64,000 nucleotides of DNA from Novosphingobium sp. TH158 (GTDB lineage Bacteria; Pseudomonadota; Alphaproteobacteria; Sphingomonadales; Sphingomonadaceae). Below, in pieces: positions 51,916 to 59,954 of the stretch. Made by a program: the position numbers and the translations under genes. The notes beneath the pieces are model-generated. The model worked only from the letters and a program-made list of their open reading frames with translations, had not been told where the DNA came from and ran no database searches. The stretch covers positions 1,764,001 through 1,828,000 of the forward strand of contig NZ_PKRT01000001.1 in assembly GCF_002855555.1 (NCBI RefSeq), read 5' to 3'. The first letter of the stretch is position 1. The number at the start of each line of letters is the position of its first letter.

Positions 51916-53286
51916 ATGACACGTACCTACAAGACCCTGACCCTGCTGCTGGCCGCCAGCGCGATGGTTCCCCCTGCCTGCCTGGCGCAGGCGAGCCCCG
52001 GCAGCGCGACTGAACCCGCCGGCAGCCTTGCCGCGATCCAGGCCGAGCTGGTCGAAGTAAAGGCACGCGAAGCCGCCGCCCGCGCGCGCGCGGATATGCT
52101 GGAGGAGCGGCTGAGCCAGCTTGAAGAGCTGCTCGGCGTGCCCGAAGGCGATCCGGCACTGGCGGAAATGCGCGGTCGCGCCATGCCGCGCATGCGGGCC
52201 GAACGCATCGCCGATACGGTGATCCCGCAGCTGGGCTACAGCCTGAGCGACCGTGACCGGACCGGTTATGCCGCAGTGAAGGGCCGAACCGGCCTGCAGG
52301 ACGCCGCCGAACCGGAGCGCAAGTCCGCCGCCCCCACCGCTGCGGTCGAGGATGTCACCCGCAAGGAGCAGGGCTATTTCGGCAACCGCCTGACCATCGA
52401 GCCCGGCCTTACCTATACCCATTTCGACGACGCGCGGATCAACCTCAACGGCTTCCTCGCGCTCGATTCGATCTTCCTTGGCCGAATCTCGATCGACGAT
52501 GTCAGCGCCGATATCCTCGCCGCCGATCTAACTGCCCGCTACAGCCTGACACCGCGCCTGCAATTCGACGTCAACGTGCCCTTCCTCTATCGCCACTCGA
52601 CCTTTTCATCGGGCGGCGCCGGCGGCAATTCGGAAGGGGTGAGCGAAATCTCGCGCACCAGCCGCGGGCTTGGCGATGTGAACTTCGGCGCTTCCTATCG
52701 CCTGTTGCAGGAATCCGGTCGCCGCCCGGACCTGGTGCTCAACGCCCGCGTCAAGGCGCCCACCGGCAAGCACCCGTTCGGCGTGGAATTGCTGGAAGTG
52801 CCGGGCAGCGAAGGCAACCTCACCGTGCCGACCCGGCTTTCCACCGGATCGGGCGTCTGGGGCGCTTCGGTTGGTCTTTCGGCGCTCAAGACGATCGACC
52901 CGATGGTGGTCTACGGCAGCGTCAACTACTTCCACAACTTCACCCGCGCATTTACCGACATTGATGAGGCCCCAGGCGACCAGCCCGGCCGGGCGCGACT
53001 GGGTTCGGCGATCCAGTTCGGGGCCGGTGTCGCCTTTGCGCTGAACGACCGGTCCAGCCTGAACCTTGGCTACACCCAGCGCCTTGTCCGCCGCACGCGC
53101 ATCCAGCGTGATGGCGACCTGTGGCGCAATGTGGCGGGCAGTCAGGCGAATGTCGCGCTGATGAACATCGGATCGACCTTCGCGCTCGATGATCGCACGA
53201 CGATGATCGCCAATGTGGGCATCGGCCTGACCGACGATGCCCCCAACATGATTGTCAGCCTGCGTTTCCCCTTCCGCGCCAACTGA
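51916..53286 (+). CDS. Outer-membrane coiled-coil plus beta-barrel protein (FapF-like secretion pore)
   Basis: The 456-residue protein has a signal peptide (LLAASAMVPPACLA). A coiled coil lies at about residues 36-74 (AAIQAELVEVKAREAAAR...RLSQLEELL). A linker, then a barrel of alternating strands from about residue 150 with a final strand MIVSLRFPFRAN. This order matches FapF, a trimeric outer-membrane pore that exports Fap subunits through a barrel gated by an N-terminal coiled coil. The ATG at 51916 has AAGGAG nine bases upstream. It ends the cluster and should export the repeat proteins to the surface. Confidence 0.78.
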   Translation: MTRTYKTLTLLLAASAMVPPACLAQASPGSATEPAGSLAAIQAELVEVKAREAAARARADMLEERLSQLEELLGVPEGDPALAEMRGRAMPRMRAERIADTVIPQLGYSLSDRDRTGYAAVKGRTGLQDAAEPERKSAAPTAAVEDVTRKEQGYFGNRLTIEPGLTYTHFDDARINLNGFLALDSIFLGRISIDDVSADILAADLTARYSLTPRLQFDVNVPFLYRHSTFSSGGAGGNSEGVSEISRTSRGLGDVNFGASYRLLQESGRRPDLVLNARVKAPTGKHPFGVELLEVPGSEGNLTVPTRLSTGSGVWGASVGLSALKTIDPMVVYGSVNYFHNFTRAFTDIDEAPGDQPGRARLGSAIQFGAGVAFALNDRSSLNLGYTQRLVRRTRIQRDGDLWRNVAGSQANVALMNIGSTFALDDRTTMIANVGIGLTDDAPNMIVSLRFPFRAN

Positions 53287-53350
53287 GCGCCGCGGAGGGC
53301 CCCCGGAGCGGAGGCGCGTTCGTGTCGCGCGCCCTGCTTCGGGGCAGCTC

Positions 53351-55675
53351 TCAGTGCCCCCCGTGCTGCGGCGGCGCACTGCCGGAAAAGTCGAAGGCGA
53401 CCTCGCCCAGGCCGACAAGCGGCTTTCCAGCAGGGTAGCCCTGCAACACCGGCGAGCCGTCATCGTTGCCCACGCCAAAGGTCTCGCCGATTCCGAAGAA
53501 GGTCGGAATGGCAAGGCGCAGGACCGGATCGGCGATGGGAAGGTCGCGCCCGTCAAGCTTCATGGCGATGCGATAGTCGCTCTTGCCGTCAGGGCCCGGT
53601 GCGCCCTTTGCCAGCGTCATTTCCAGCAGGCGGCTGCCCGGGCCGACTTCGGCATCAGAGATGACGCCCGTTGCCGTGCCGTCCAGATCGTTGAACAGCA
53701 GCGCGGGCCTTCCCTGCTTGAGATAAAGGCCCATGCCCCCAAGCTGGCCGCCATAGGCAAAGATCGGTCCGGTCGCCCTGCCCTCGGGCAGGTCCAGCCG
53801 CGCGCTCAGCTTGAAGCCCATGGCCGCGACCGGCGGTGCCAGCGCTGATGGCACCGCTGCAACCGGCACGGCATAGCGCCACACGCCTTTGCGCCGAGCG
53901 AATTCGGCCTGCACCTTTTTGATCCCGAACCCCATCGAATCGCGGAGATTGAATATCGGGTCGACATTGTAGCGCCTGGCCTGCGCCGCGAACTCGGCTT
54001 CCATTTGCTTCACACGCTCGGGATACTTGGCGGCGAGATCGGTGGTCTGGCCCGGATCGTTGACCAGATCGTAAAGCTCCCAAGGCTCGTCAAAGGTATT
54101 CGCCGTGTTCCACTCCCAGGTCTTGTAGCGGTGCGTGGTGACGATCGACCATCCGCCCTGCCACAGGCCCTTGTTGCCATAGAGTTCGACATATTGTGCA
54201 CGGCCATCGCGCGCGGAGCCGGGCCGGCTGAAGCTTCCGGCGAAGCTTTGCCCCTCCATCGGCACCTGCTGCTGGTTGTTGATCACGGGCGACAGCGGGG
54301 TCTTCGCGGCATCGAGGATGGTCGGCGCGACATCAGCCACATGGACGAAATCGCTGCGCAGCTCGCCGCGTGCGGCAATGCCTTTCGGCCAGGCGACGAT
54401 CAGAGGCACCCGTGTACCTCCCTCGTGTGCGGTCTGCTTGAAATAGCGGAACGGGGTGTCACCGGCCACCGCCCAGCCATTGGCATAGTGGGGAAAGGTT
54501 TCCGGCCCGCCCCACTTGTCGACCAGCTTGAGGTTGTCTTCAACGGTCACCGGTCTGGGTGAGGTTACCGCCGCCTCGTTGAACAGGCCGTTCATCCCGC
54601 CTTCGGCACTGGCCCCATTGTCCGAGGTGACGATCACCATGGTGTTCGCAAGCTCGCCTCGCGCCTCCAGCGCATCGAGCAGCTTGCCGAACTGGGCATC
54701 CGCGTGGCTCAGCGCCGCAGCAAAGGTTTCCATCTGGCGGGCATAGAGCTGCCGGGCCTGCGCGCTCAGGCTGTCCCATGCCGGCAGACCTTCGGGACGC
54801 GGAGAAAGGCGCGTGCCCTTGGGTACCAGCCCTTGCGCCACCTGGCGCTTGAGGATCTCTTCGCGCACCTTGTCCCAGCCCTGGTCGAACTTGCCGCGAT
54901 ATCGGGCAATCCATTCGGGCGGGGCATGATGCGGCGCATGGGCCGCGCCGGTTGCCCAATACATGAAGAACGGTCGCTGTTCGCGCGCGGCATCGCGCGC
55001 GCCGATCATGCCGATCGCCTGGCGGGCGAGATCCTCGCTCAGGTGATAGTCCTCGCCGCCCGGCTTGCGGATCGGCGTGGTGTCGCGAACCAGCACCGGG
55101 TTGAAGTTGTCGGCATCGGCAGCAAGGAAGCCATAGAACCGCTCGAAACCCTGCCCGGTCGCCCAGTAGGTGAAGGGGCCGGCGGGAGAGCTCTCTTCGG
55201 CGGGCAGATGATCCCACTTGCCAAGCGCATAGGTGGCATAGCCTGCCGCGCGCAGGTTGGCCGCAATCGTGCCTGCATTGGGCGGAATGCGCGCATCGTG
55301 CGAAGGCCAGGGCATCGCTGCCGTCGCATGGCCGCCGATGTGCACCGAATGCGGCATACGCCCGGTAAGGAAGGATGCGCGCGCCGCAGAGCAGATCGGC
55401 GCAGTGTGATAGTTGGTATAGCGCAGCCCCATGCGGGCAACGCGGTCAATGTTGGGCGTTTCCACCAGTCCGCCGAATGCCCCGACCTGCGCGAAACCGA
55501 CATCGTCCATCATCCAAACCAGCACGTTGGGCCGGGCGCTCGCCGGCGCCGGAGCAGGTGCGGGTGCGGGTGCGGGTGCGGGTGCGGACTGGTTTGATTG
55601 AGCCATGGCCGGACTTGCCAAGATGCCGCCCAGCAACGCCGTGGCAATCGCCAGGTTGGAAATCTTCGCCATCAT
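53351..55675 (-). CDS. Arylsulfatase (sulfatase family)
   Basis: The 774-residue exported enzyme has a signal peptide (ATALLGGILASPAMA). A Pro-Ala linker follows, then a sulfatase domain with MMDDVGFAQ (metal Asp-Asp) and GRMPHSVH. The formylglycine site is Cys95 in CSAARASFLTGR; the usual C-x-P-S-R is C-S-A-A-R here. A (C/S)-x-(A/P)-x-R form is recognised by some maturation systems. It is long compared with about 550 residues for AtsA, with a C-terminal extra domain. It probably releases sulfate from an organic sulfate ester in the periplasm. It follows the TetR gene, with an inverted repeat overlapping the junction. Confidence 0.87.
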   Translation of the reverse strand: MMAKISNLAIATALLGGILASPAMAQSNQSAPAPAPAPAPAPAPASARPNVLVWMMDDVGFAQVGAFGGLVETPNIDRVARMGLRYTNYHTAPICSAARASFLTGRMPHSVHIGGHATAAMPWPSHDARIPPNAGTIAANLRAAGYATYALGKWDHLPAEESSPAGPFTYWATGQGFERFYGFLAADADNFNPVLVRDTTPIRKPGGEDYHLSEDLARQAIGMIGARDAAREQRPFFMYWATGAAHAPHHAPPEWIARYRGKFDQGWDKVREEILKRQVAQGLVPKGTRLSPRPEGLPAWDSLSAQARQLYARQMETFAAALSHADAQFGKLLDALEARGELANTMVIVTSDNGASAEGGMNGLFNEAAVTSPRPVTVEDNLKLVDKWGGPETFPHYANGWAVAGDTPFRYFKQTAHEGGTRVPLIVAWPKGIAARGELRSDFVHVADVAPTILDAAKTPLSPVINNQQQVPMEGQSFAGSFSRPGSARDGRAQYVELYGNKGLWQGGWSIVTTHRYKTWEWNTANTFDEPWELYDLVNDPGQTTDLAAKYPERVKQMEAEFAAQARRYNVDPIFNLRDSMGFGIKKVQAEFARRKGVWRYAVPVAAVPSALAPPVAAMGFKLSARLDLPEGRATGPIFAYGGQLGGMGLYLKQGRPALLFNDLDGTATGVISDAEVGPGSRLLEMTLAKGAPGPDGKSDYRIAMKLDGRDLPIADPVLRLAIPTFFGIGETFGVGNDDGSPVLQGYPAGKPLVGLGEVAFDFSGSAPPQHGGH
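55557..55586. repeat. Hexanucleotide tandem repeat (GGTGCG)5 in the sulfatase gene
   Basis: Five perfect copies of GGTGCG on the plus strand lie within the N-terminal linker of the sulfatase gene and encode alternating Pro-Ala. Slipped-strand changes would lengthen or shorten the linker in frame by two residues per unit. Confidence 0.85.
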
Positions 55676-55721
55676 TCGCCCTCTCCCATGCCGTCGGCCT
55701 TGCGGGAGAGACTATCGCCGG

Positions 55722-55752
55722 AGAATAAATCAGGCAATTGCCTTTTTATTCT
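55722..55752. promoter_or_regulatory. Nested inverted repeat between TetR and sulfatase genes
   Basis: AGAATAAA (55722-55729), a perfect palindrome GGCAATTGCC (55733-55742) and TTTATTCT (55745-55752) form a nested inverted repeat. It overlaps the last codons and the TAA of the TetR gene and precedes the sulfatase start by 46 bases. It could be the TetR operator controlling the sulfatase, or an intrinsic terminator after the TetR gene. Confidence 0.55.
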
Positions 55753-56447
55753 GCTGGCCGTCCGGGTGCGAGCAAGGCGGCGGCGGCAGCCGTGAGGGCA
55801 TCGGCAAAGGCAGTTTCCGCTTCGGCAGCCCCGGCACCGTCGGCCATGCTGATTGCCTCGAGCATCATGGTGCTGACAAGGTCAATACGCCGCCGCGCCG
55901 CCGTGGCGCCGCAATGTCCGGAAGATATCGCCAGAAGCAGGCCGGAGGTCCGTTCGGTATGCGGCGTCAGTTCCCTGATCGACTGCCTGAGATGGCCATA
56001 TCGATCATGCAGCACGGCGCGTAGGAACATGGCGAAACCGCGCTTGCCACGCCTGTCGACCAGATCGAAAGTCGGCCGCCAGAGCACCTCCAGCAAGGCG
56101 CGGGGATCGTCGGCTCGTCCCTGCTGCATAACCGAATCCAGCATCGCGCCCCGCGTGCGGTCCAGTTCCGGCAGCCGCCAGCGGAACACCGCATCGATCA
56201 GCGCATCCTTGCCGCCGAAATGATAGGAGACGACATTCTTGTTGGCCGAACCCACCGCTGCGGCAATCTGCCGCACCGTGACGCTCTCGATCCCGTCCTG
56301 ACCGAACAGGGCTTCGGCTGCTTCGACCAGCGCTTGCCGCGTCAATTCGCGCCGCGGATCGAGCCGGGTTCTGGTCACCTTGTGCAAACTGTCACTCCAC
56401 GCAGGCACCCCGCACGTTGCGGGGTCTGCCGATGTGGCAAGCCGCAT
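55746..56447 (-). CDS. TetR-family transcriptional regulator
   Basis: The 233-residue protein has a TetR-type HTH with LTRQALVEAAEALFGQDG, VTVRQIAAAVGSANKNVVSYHFGGKDALI. A variable ligand-binding domain follows with FAMFLRAVLHDRYGHLRQ. It is probably a repressor that responds to a substrate or product of the adjacent genes. The exact start is uncertain: the ATG at 56447 gives a 20-residue extension, while a GTG at 56378 fits the usual position. It lies 21 bases after the hydratase gene and just before the sulfatase gene on the same strand. Confidence 0.85.
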   Translation of the reverse strand: MRLATSADPATCGVPAWSDSLHKVTRTRLDPRRELTRQALVEAAEALFGQDGIESVTVRQIAAAVGSANKNVVSYHFGGKDALIDAVFRWRLPELDRTRGAMLDSVMQQGRADDPRALLEVLWRPTFDLVDRRGKRGFAMFLRAVLHDRYGHLRQSIRELTPHTERTSGLLLAISSGHCGATAARRRIDLVSTMMLEAISMADGAGAAEAETAFADALTAAAAALLAPGRPAE

Positions 56448-56468
56448 CCCGTGCCGTCAAGCCGCGCG

Positions 56469-57302
56469 TCAGACCGTGGTAACCGTCGCCACCATGTTCT
56501 TGCCGCCGGACTGTTCCGTCCAGAACGCGGCGCCGCCCTCTGCCGGTTCACCGCAGACGTCGAGGCGGGTGCCGGCGAAGGCTGGAACCTGACCACGGAA
56601 GTCGAAGGTGGCAAGCGGCTTGCCCAGGCTCTTGACCGCAAGGTCCGCCAGCAAGGTCGCCTGCAGCGGTCCGTGGACGACCAGTGCCGGATAGGCTTCC
56701 TCGTCCATGGCATAGGGCAGGTCGTAATGGATGCGATGGCCGTTCATCGTCAGCGCCGAATAGCGAAACAGCAGGACCGTGTCGGGCATGACCGAAGCCT
56801 GCCAGGGCGCGCTCGGCACCGGGCCTTCAGCCGCGGGGGTCTTGAGCGCACCGGGAGGTGTCTCGCCCTTGTAGACCAGGTCCTGTTCCTCGACGATGGC
56901 AAGGCCGCTTTCGCCCGAAAGGCGGTGCTCGACCGTCACGAAGACGAGGTCGCCGCTCTTGCCGCTCTTGGCGGTCACGCTTTTGATCGTGGAAAGCTTG
57001 GTAACCCGCTCACCGATCAGCAGCGGCTTTTCGAACCTGAGCCGCCCGCCGGCCCACATACGGCGCGGCAGCGGCACCGGCGGAAGGAAACCGCCCTTGG
57101 CCGGATGCCCGTCGGGGCCAAGCCCGGCCGGCGGCTGGACGTTCCAGAAGTGGAGCCAATGGTGCAGCAGCGGCATTTCCGAACCTTCCGCCAGACCAGA
57201 AGGCTGGCCCAGCGCCGAAAGCAGGGCATTGCAGCGCGCGGCGTCGATCCGGTCGAACAGTTCCTCGCTGCGGCCGATCCAGGCGGAAAAATCTTCGCTC
57301 AT
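56469..57302 (-). CDS. MaoC-like double-hotdog hydratase (HTD2/mesaconyl-CoA hydratase-like)
   Basis: The 277-residue protein appears to be a fused hotdog hydratase of the FAS1-like/HTD2 type: an N-terminal hotdog with MPLLHHWLHFWN and LPPVPLPRRMWAGG, and a C-terminal half with FRYSALTMNGHRIHYDLPYA, the hydratase-2 segment with Asn/His. Members hydrate acyl-CoAs such as mesaconyl-C4-CoA or 2-enoyl-CoAs. It is the first minus-strand gene divergent from a CoA-transferase, sharing the promoter region that carries the ATAATGCATTAT palindrome. The acyl group is unknown. Confidence 0.8.
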   Translation of the reverse strand: MSEDFSAWIGRSEELFDRIDAARCNALLSALGQPSGLAEGSEMPLLHHWLHFWNVQPPAGLGPDGHPAKGGFLPPVPLPRRMWAGGRLRFEKPLLIGERVTKLSTIKSVTAKSGKSGDLVFVTVEHRLSGESGLAIVEEQDLVYKGETPPGALKTPAAEGPVPSAPWQASVMPDTVLLFRYSALTMNGHRIHYDLPYAMDEEAYPALVVHGPLQATLLADLAVKSLGKPLATFDFRGQVPAFAGTRLDVCGEPAEGGAAFWTEQSGGKNMVATVTTV

Positions 57303-57353
57303 GCTTGGTGCCTTTCGCTGTGCGGGCCAAACCCGTTTTTCCCGCCTTGATGG

Positions 57354-57365
57354 ATAATGCATTAT
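57354..57365. promoter_or_regulatory. Palindromic operator copy 1 (ATAATGCATTAT)
   Basis: A perfect 12-bp palindrome lies between the divergent hydratase (57302) and CoA-transferase (57382) starts, only 17 bases before the latter. The same palindrome recurs at 59912. The flanks GATAATGCATTAT are shared by both. It is probably the site of the GntR regulator encoded at 58618. Confidence 0.65.
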
Positions 57366-57381
57366 TTGGCAAGAGGCACGC

Positions 57382-58602
57382 ATGAGCAGCAAGCCCCTCG
57401 CCGGAAAGCGCGTCATCGAACTTGGAACGATGATCGCGGCCCCCTTCGCCACGCACATCCTCAGCCAGCTTGGCGCAGAAGTGATCAAGGTGGAGCCGCC
57501 CAGCGGCGACACGACCCGCGCCCTGATCCGCGGTGGCCCATCGGGCACGATCGTGGCCTACAGCCATTCGAAGAAGGCCATCTGCCTCGACCTGACCACG
57601 GACGGCGGCAAGGAAATCTTCCGCAAGCTCGTCGCCACCGCGGACGTGGTGATCCACAACCTCGCCCCCGCTGCCGCACGCAAGCTTGGCGTCACTGCGG
57701 ATGACTGCATGGCGGTCAACCCCGCCCTGATTCACGTGCACGTCAAGGGCTACACGCACGGCCCGCAGGCGGATGACCTGATGACCAACCCGATTGCCGA
57801 AGCGGCAACCGGCGCCATGGACGATCACCGCATCGATGGCCGCCCGACCCGCTTCGGGCCGAGCTATCATGACCAGTTCGCCGGCACCTATGCCGTCATC
57901 CGCGTGCTCAGCACCATGCTCGATCCCAATGCATCGCAAGCCGACCGGCGGATCGAGATCGGACTTTACGAAACCGGGCTTCACCTTGCTGCGCGCGATC
58001 TGGCCGGCATGCAGCTCAAGACCCAGCTCCTCGGCCGCCTCGAAAAGGAAGGCGGCGGCGAGTTTTCGATGCCGGGCTATGGCTCGTACCTCACCAGCGA
58101 CGGCCGCTGGATCTACCTGCTGATCCTGACGGACGCCCACTGGGCGAAGCTGACCCGTGCGCTTGCCATGCCCGAAGACGGGGATCCCGAACTGCTCAAG
58201 CTGCGCGACCGCAAGAAGGCGCGCGACCGCGTGGAAGAAGCAGTCAGCAAGGCGATCGGCGCGCTGACCTATGACGAGGCCGAGGCCAAGCTGCGCGCGG
58301 CCGGGCTGGGCTTCAACGAGGTCATGCCGCTTGAACGCGTGCTGGAAAAGCCGCAGGCGCGCCAGCCCGGCAAGCTGCGCGATCTCGATTTCCGCGGCCT
58401 GCATTTCGAGGTGCCCGAATTCCCCGGTGCGCGCGAAGTGGCGGAAAACCTGCCCCCGCCCGAACTGGGCGAGCACACGGCGCAATTGCTGGCGGAACTC
58501 GGCTATTCGGCCGATGCCGCAGCCGGCTTGCTCGCTTCGGGCGCAGCCCGTACGGCGCAGGAAGGCGATTTTGCCTGGGCGCCGGTGCGCGACAAGTCCT
58601 GA
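57382..58602 (+). CDS. Class III CoA-transferase
   Basis: The 406-residue protein has the signatures GKRVIELGTMIAAPFATHILSQLGAEVIKVEPP and KKAICLDL; the catalytic aspartate is Asp164 in SYHDQFAG. The domain order is typical of CaiB/BaiF enzymes. It transfers CoA to a carboxylic acid substrate and probably starts degradation of it. AAGAGG precedes the ATG. It begins a plus-strand operon with the GntR gene and the hydrolase, and diverges from the hydratase. Confidence 0.88.
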   Translation: MSSKPLAGKRVIELGTMIAAPFATHILSQLGAEVIKVEPPSGDTTRALIRGGPSGTIVAYSHSKKAICLDLTTDGGKEIFRKLVATADVVIHNLAPAAARKLGVTADDCMAVNPALIHVHVKGYTHGPQADDLMTNPIAEAATGAMDDHRIDGRPTRFGPSYHDQFAGTYAVIRVLSTMLDPNASQADRRIEIGLYETGLHLAARDLAGMQLKTQLLGRLEKEGGGEFSMPGYGSYLTSDGRWIYLLILTDAHWAKLTRALAMPEDGDPELLKLRDRKKARDRVEEAVSKAIGALTYDEAEAKLRAAGLGFNEVMPLERVLEKPQARQPGKLRDLDFRGLHFEVPEFPGAREVAENLPPPELGEHTAQLLAELGYSADAAAGLLASGAARTAQEGDFAWAPVRDKS

Positions 58603-58617
58603 GCGGAAGGATCGGCG

Positions 58618-59283
58618 ATGCAGTTCAAGACCAAAGAAGAACAGGTCGCCGATTACCTGCGCGAAGGTATCATTTCGGGCCGCTTCCCGCGTGGTGCGCG
58701 GCTCAAGCAGCAGGAAATCGCCACCCTGCTGAACACCTCGATAACCCCGGTGCGCGAAGCGCTGAAGCTGCTTGAGGCCGAAGGCTATGTCGCGGGCGAC
58801 AGCTTCAAGGGAGCGGTCGTCGCCCCTTTCGACATCGAGGCGTCGAGCGAAGTCCTGGCGCTGCGCATCTTGCTTGAAACGCAACTGGTCAAAGGTGCGG
58901 TGGAGAATGCCTCGGCCGCCGACATCGCCGAGATGAAGGTGCTGGCCGCCGAATTCGCCGAGGCCTTCGCAGCGGGCGACAACGAGCGCGCCAGGGCGGC
59001 AAACTACCGTTTTCACAACCGTTTGTTCGAAGCTGCGCGGATGCCGCAGACGCTGCATTTCGTGCAGATCCTCTGGGCGCGCTATCCCTTTGACCTGATC
59101 AACCGCCTCAAGGGCCGGGTCAGCCGCGCCGCCGAGGAACACGATGACATGCTCGCCGCGATCATCGCGCGTGACACTGCCGCCGCCATGCTCGCCACCC
59201 GCCAGCACGTCGAAGCCGGGTGGCAGGAACTGCGCGCCGCGATGGAGCGGGAAAAGGCCGGAAAGGAAGCAAGCAAGCGATGA
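58618..59283 (+). CDS. GntR-family regulator (FCD domain)
   Basis: The 221-residue regulator has an N-terminal winged HTH (EQVADYLREGIISGRFPRGARLKQQEIA, with TPVREALKLLEAEG). A C-terminal FCD effector domain has LRILLETQLVKGAVENA and the metal-binding pattern with FHNRLFEAARM and EHDDMLAAI. FCD/FadR regulators usually sense a metabolic acid and repress. It sits inside the operon it probably controls, and the ATAATGCATTAT palindrome at 57354 and 59912 is the likely target. It overlaps the next gene by four bases. Confidence 0.9.
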   Translation: MQFKTKEEQVADYLREGIISGRFPRGARLKQQEIATLLNTSITPVREALKLLEAEGYVAGDSFKGAVVAPFDIEASSEVLALRILLETQLVKGAVENASAADIAEMKVLAAEFAEAFAAGDNERARAANYRFHNRLFEAARMPQTLHFVQILWARYPFDLINRLKGRVSRAAEEHDDMLAAIIARDTAAAMLATRQHVEAGWQELRAAMEREKAGKEASKR

Positions 59284-59861
59284 AGAAGACCCTGTTCCTG
59301 GTGATGGACATGATGAATGACCTTGTCGATCCGGAAGGCTTCAGCAAGGCGACATACGGCGTACAGGTGGCCGAACGCGGCGTTCTGGCGAATACGGCGT
59401 CAGCCATCGCCGCGGCCCGCAAGGCCGGTGCAAAGGTGGGCTACGTCCGCGTTGGCTTTTCCGCCGATTACCGCGAGTGCCCGCCCGCCTCGCCGATCTT
59501 CTCCGGCGCGCGCAACAACGGCATCTTCAAGCTTGGCACCTGGGGGACCGAGGTTCACCCCGCGATCGCCCCGCAGGAGGGCGATTTCGACGTGGTCAAG
59601 CATCGCGTCAGCCCGTTCTACGCCACCTCGCTCGAAGCGATCCTGCGCGCCAACGGAATCGAGCGCATCGTCATGTGCGGCGTTTCGACCAATGGTGTCG
59701 TCCATTCCGGCGCGCGCGAGGCGCATGACCGGGACTACGAGGTGGTGATCCTGGAAGACTGCTGCGCCGGGGTTACGGCGGACGAGCACATGCACGCCAT
59801 CGCCTGCCTTGGCCGCTACGCCACTATCGTCAAGGCATCCGAATACGACTGGACGGCCTGA
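59280..59861 (+). CDS. Isochorismatase-fold hydrolase (Cys nucleophile apparently replaced)
   Basis: The 193-residue protein has the isochorismatase/nicotinamidase fold. The catalytic acid Asp10 is in VMDMMNDL and Lys107 in VVKHRVSPF. In the segment CGVSTNGVVHSGAREA, the residue aligned with the usual cysteine nucleophile (GVxTxxCV) is Val140, and Gly139 or Cys133 are nearby alternatives. It may therefore not be a typical cysteine amidohydrolase; some family members such as isochorismatases also lack this cysteine. The ATG at 59280 overlaps the GntR stop. Function in the operon is unknown. Confidence 0.78.
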   Translation: MKKTLFLVMDMMNDLVDPEGFSKATYGVQVAERGVLANTASAIAAARKAGAKVGYVRVGFSADYRECPPASPIFSGARNNGIFKLGTWGTEVHPAIAPQEGDFDVVKHRVSPFYATSLEAILRANGIERIVMCGVSTNGVVHSGAREAHDRDYEVVILEDCCAGVTADEHMHAIACLGRYATIVKASEYDWTA

Positions 59862-59911
59862 CGGCAACGCCATCGCGTTGTCGGCGCGGCTGTCGCTTGA
59901 CGTCGATCCAG

Positions 59912-59923
59912 ATAATGCATTAT
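59912..59923. promoter_or_regulatory. Palindromic operator copy 2 (ATAATGCATTAT)
   Basis: GATAATGCATTATC sits in the gap before the hydratase gene at 59955, the second promoter of the cluster. A TTGACG at 59897 is suitably placed as a -35 element, so the palindrome would overlap the promoter spacer and -10 region, a usual place for a repressor. Confidence 0.65.
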
Positions 59924-59954
59924 CCACAATCTGACAGAATCGAGGACCAATTCC

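Noticed and set aside
53287-53350. Terminator between the convergent pore and sulfatase genes
   Set aside because: Only a weak CTGC-loop-GCAG hairpin without a T tract is present; not enough to call a terminator.
57010-59208. Long minus-strand open frame over the CoA-transferase and GntR genes
   Set aside because: It has no recognisable domain and runs opposite two well-supported plus-strand genes.
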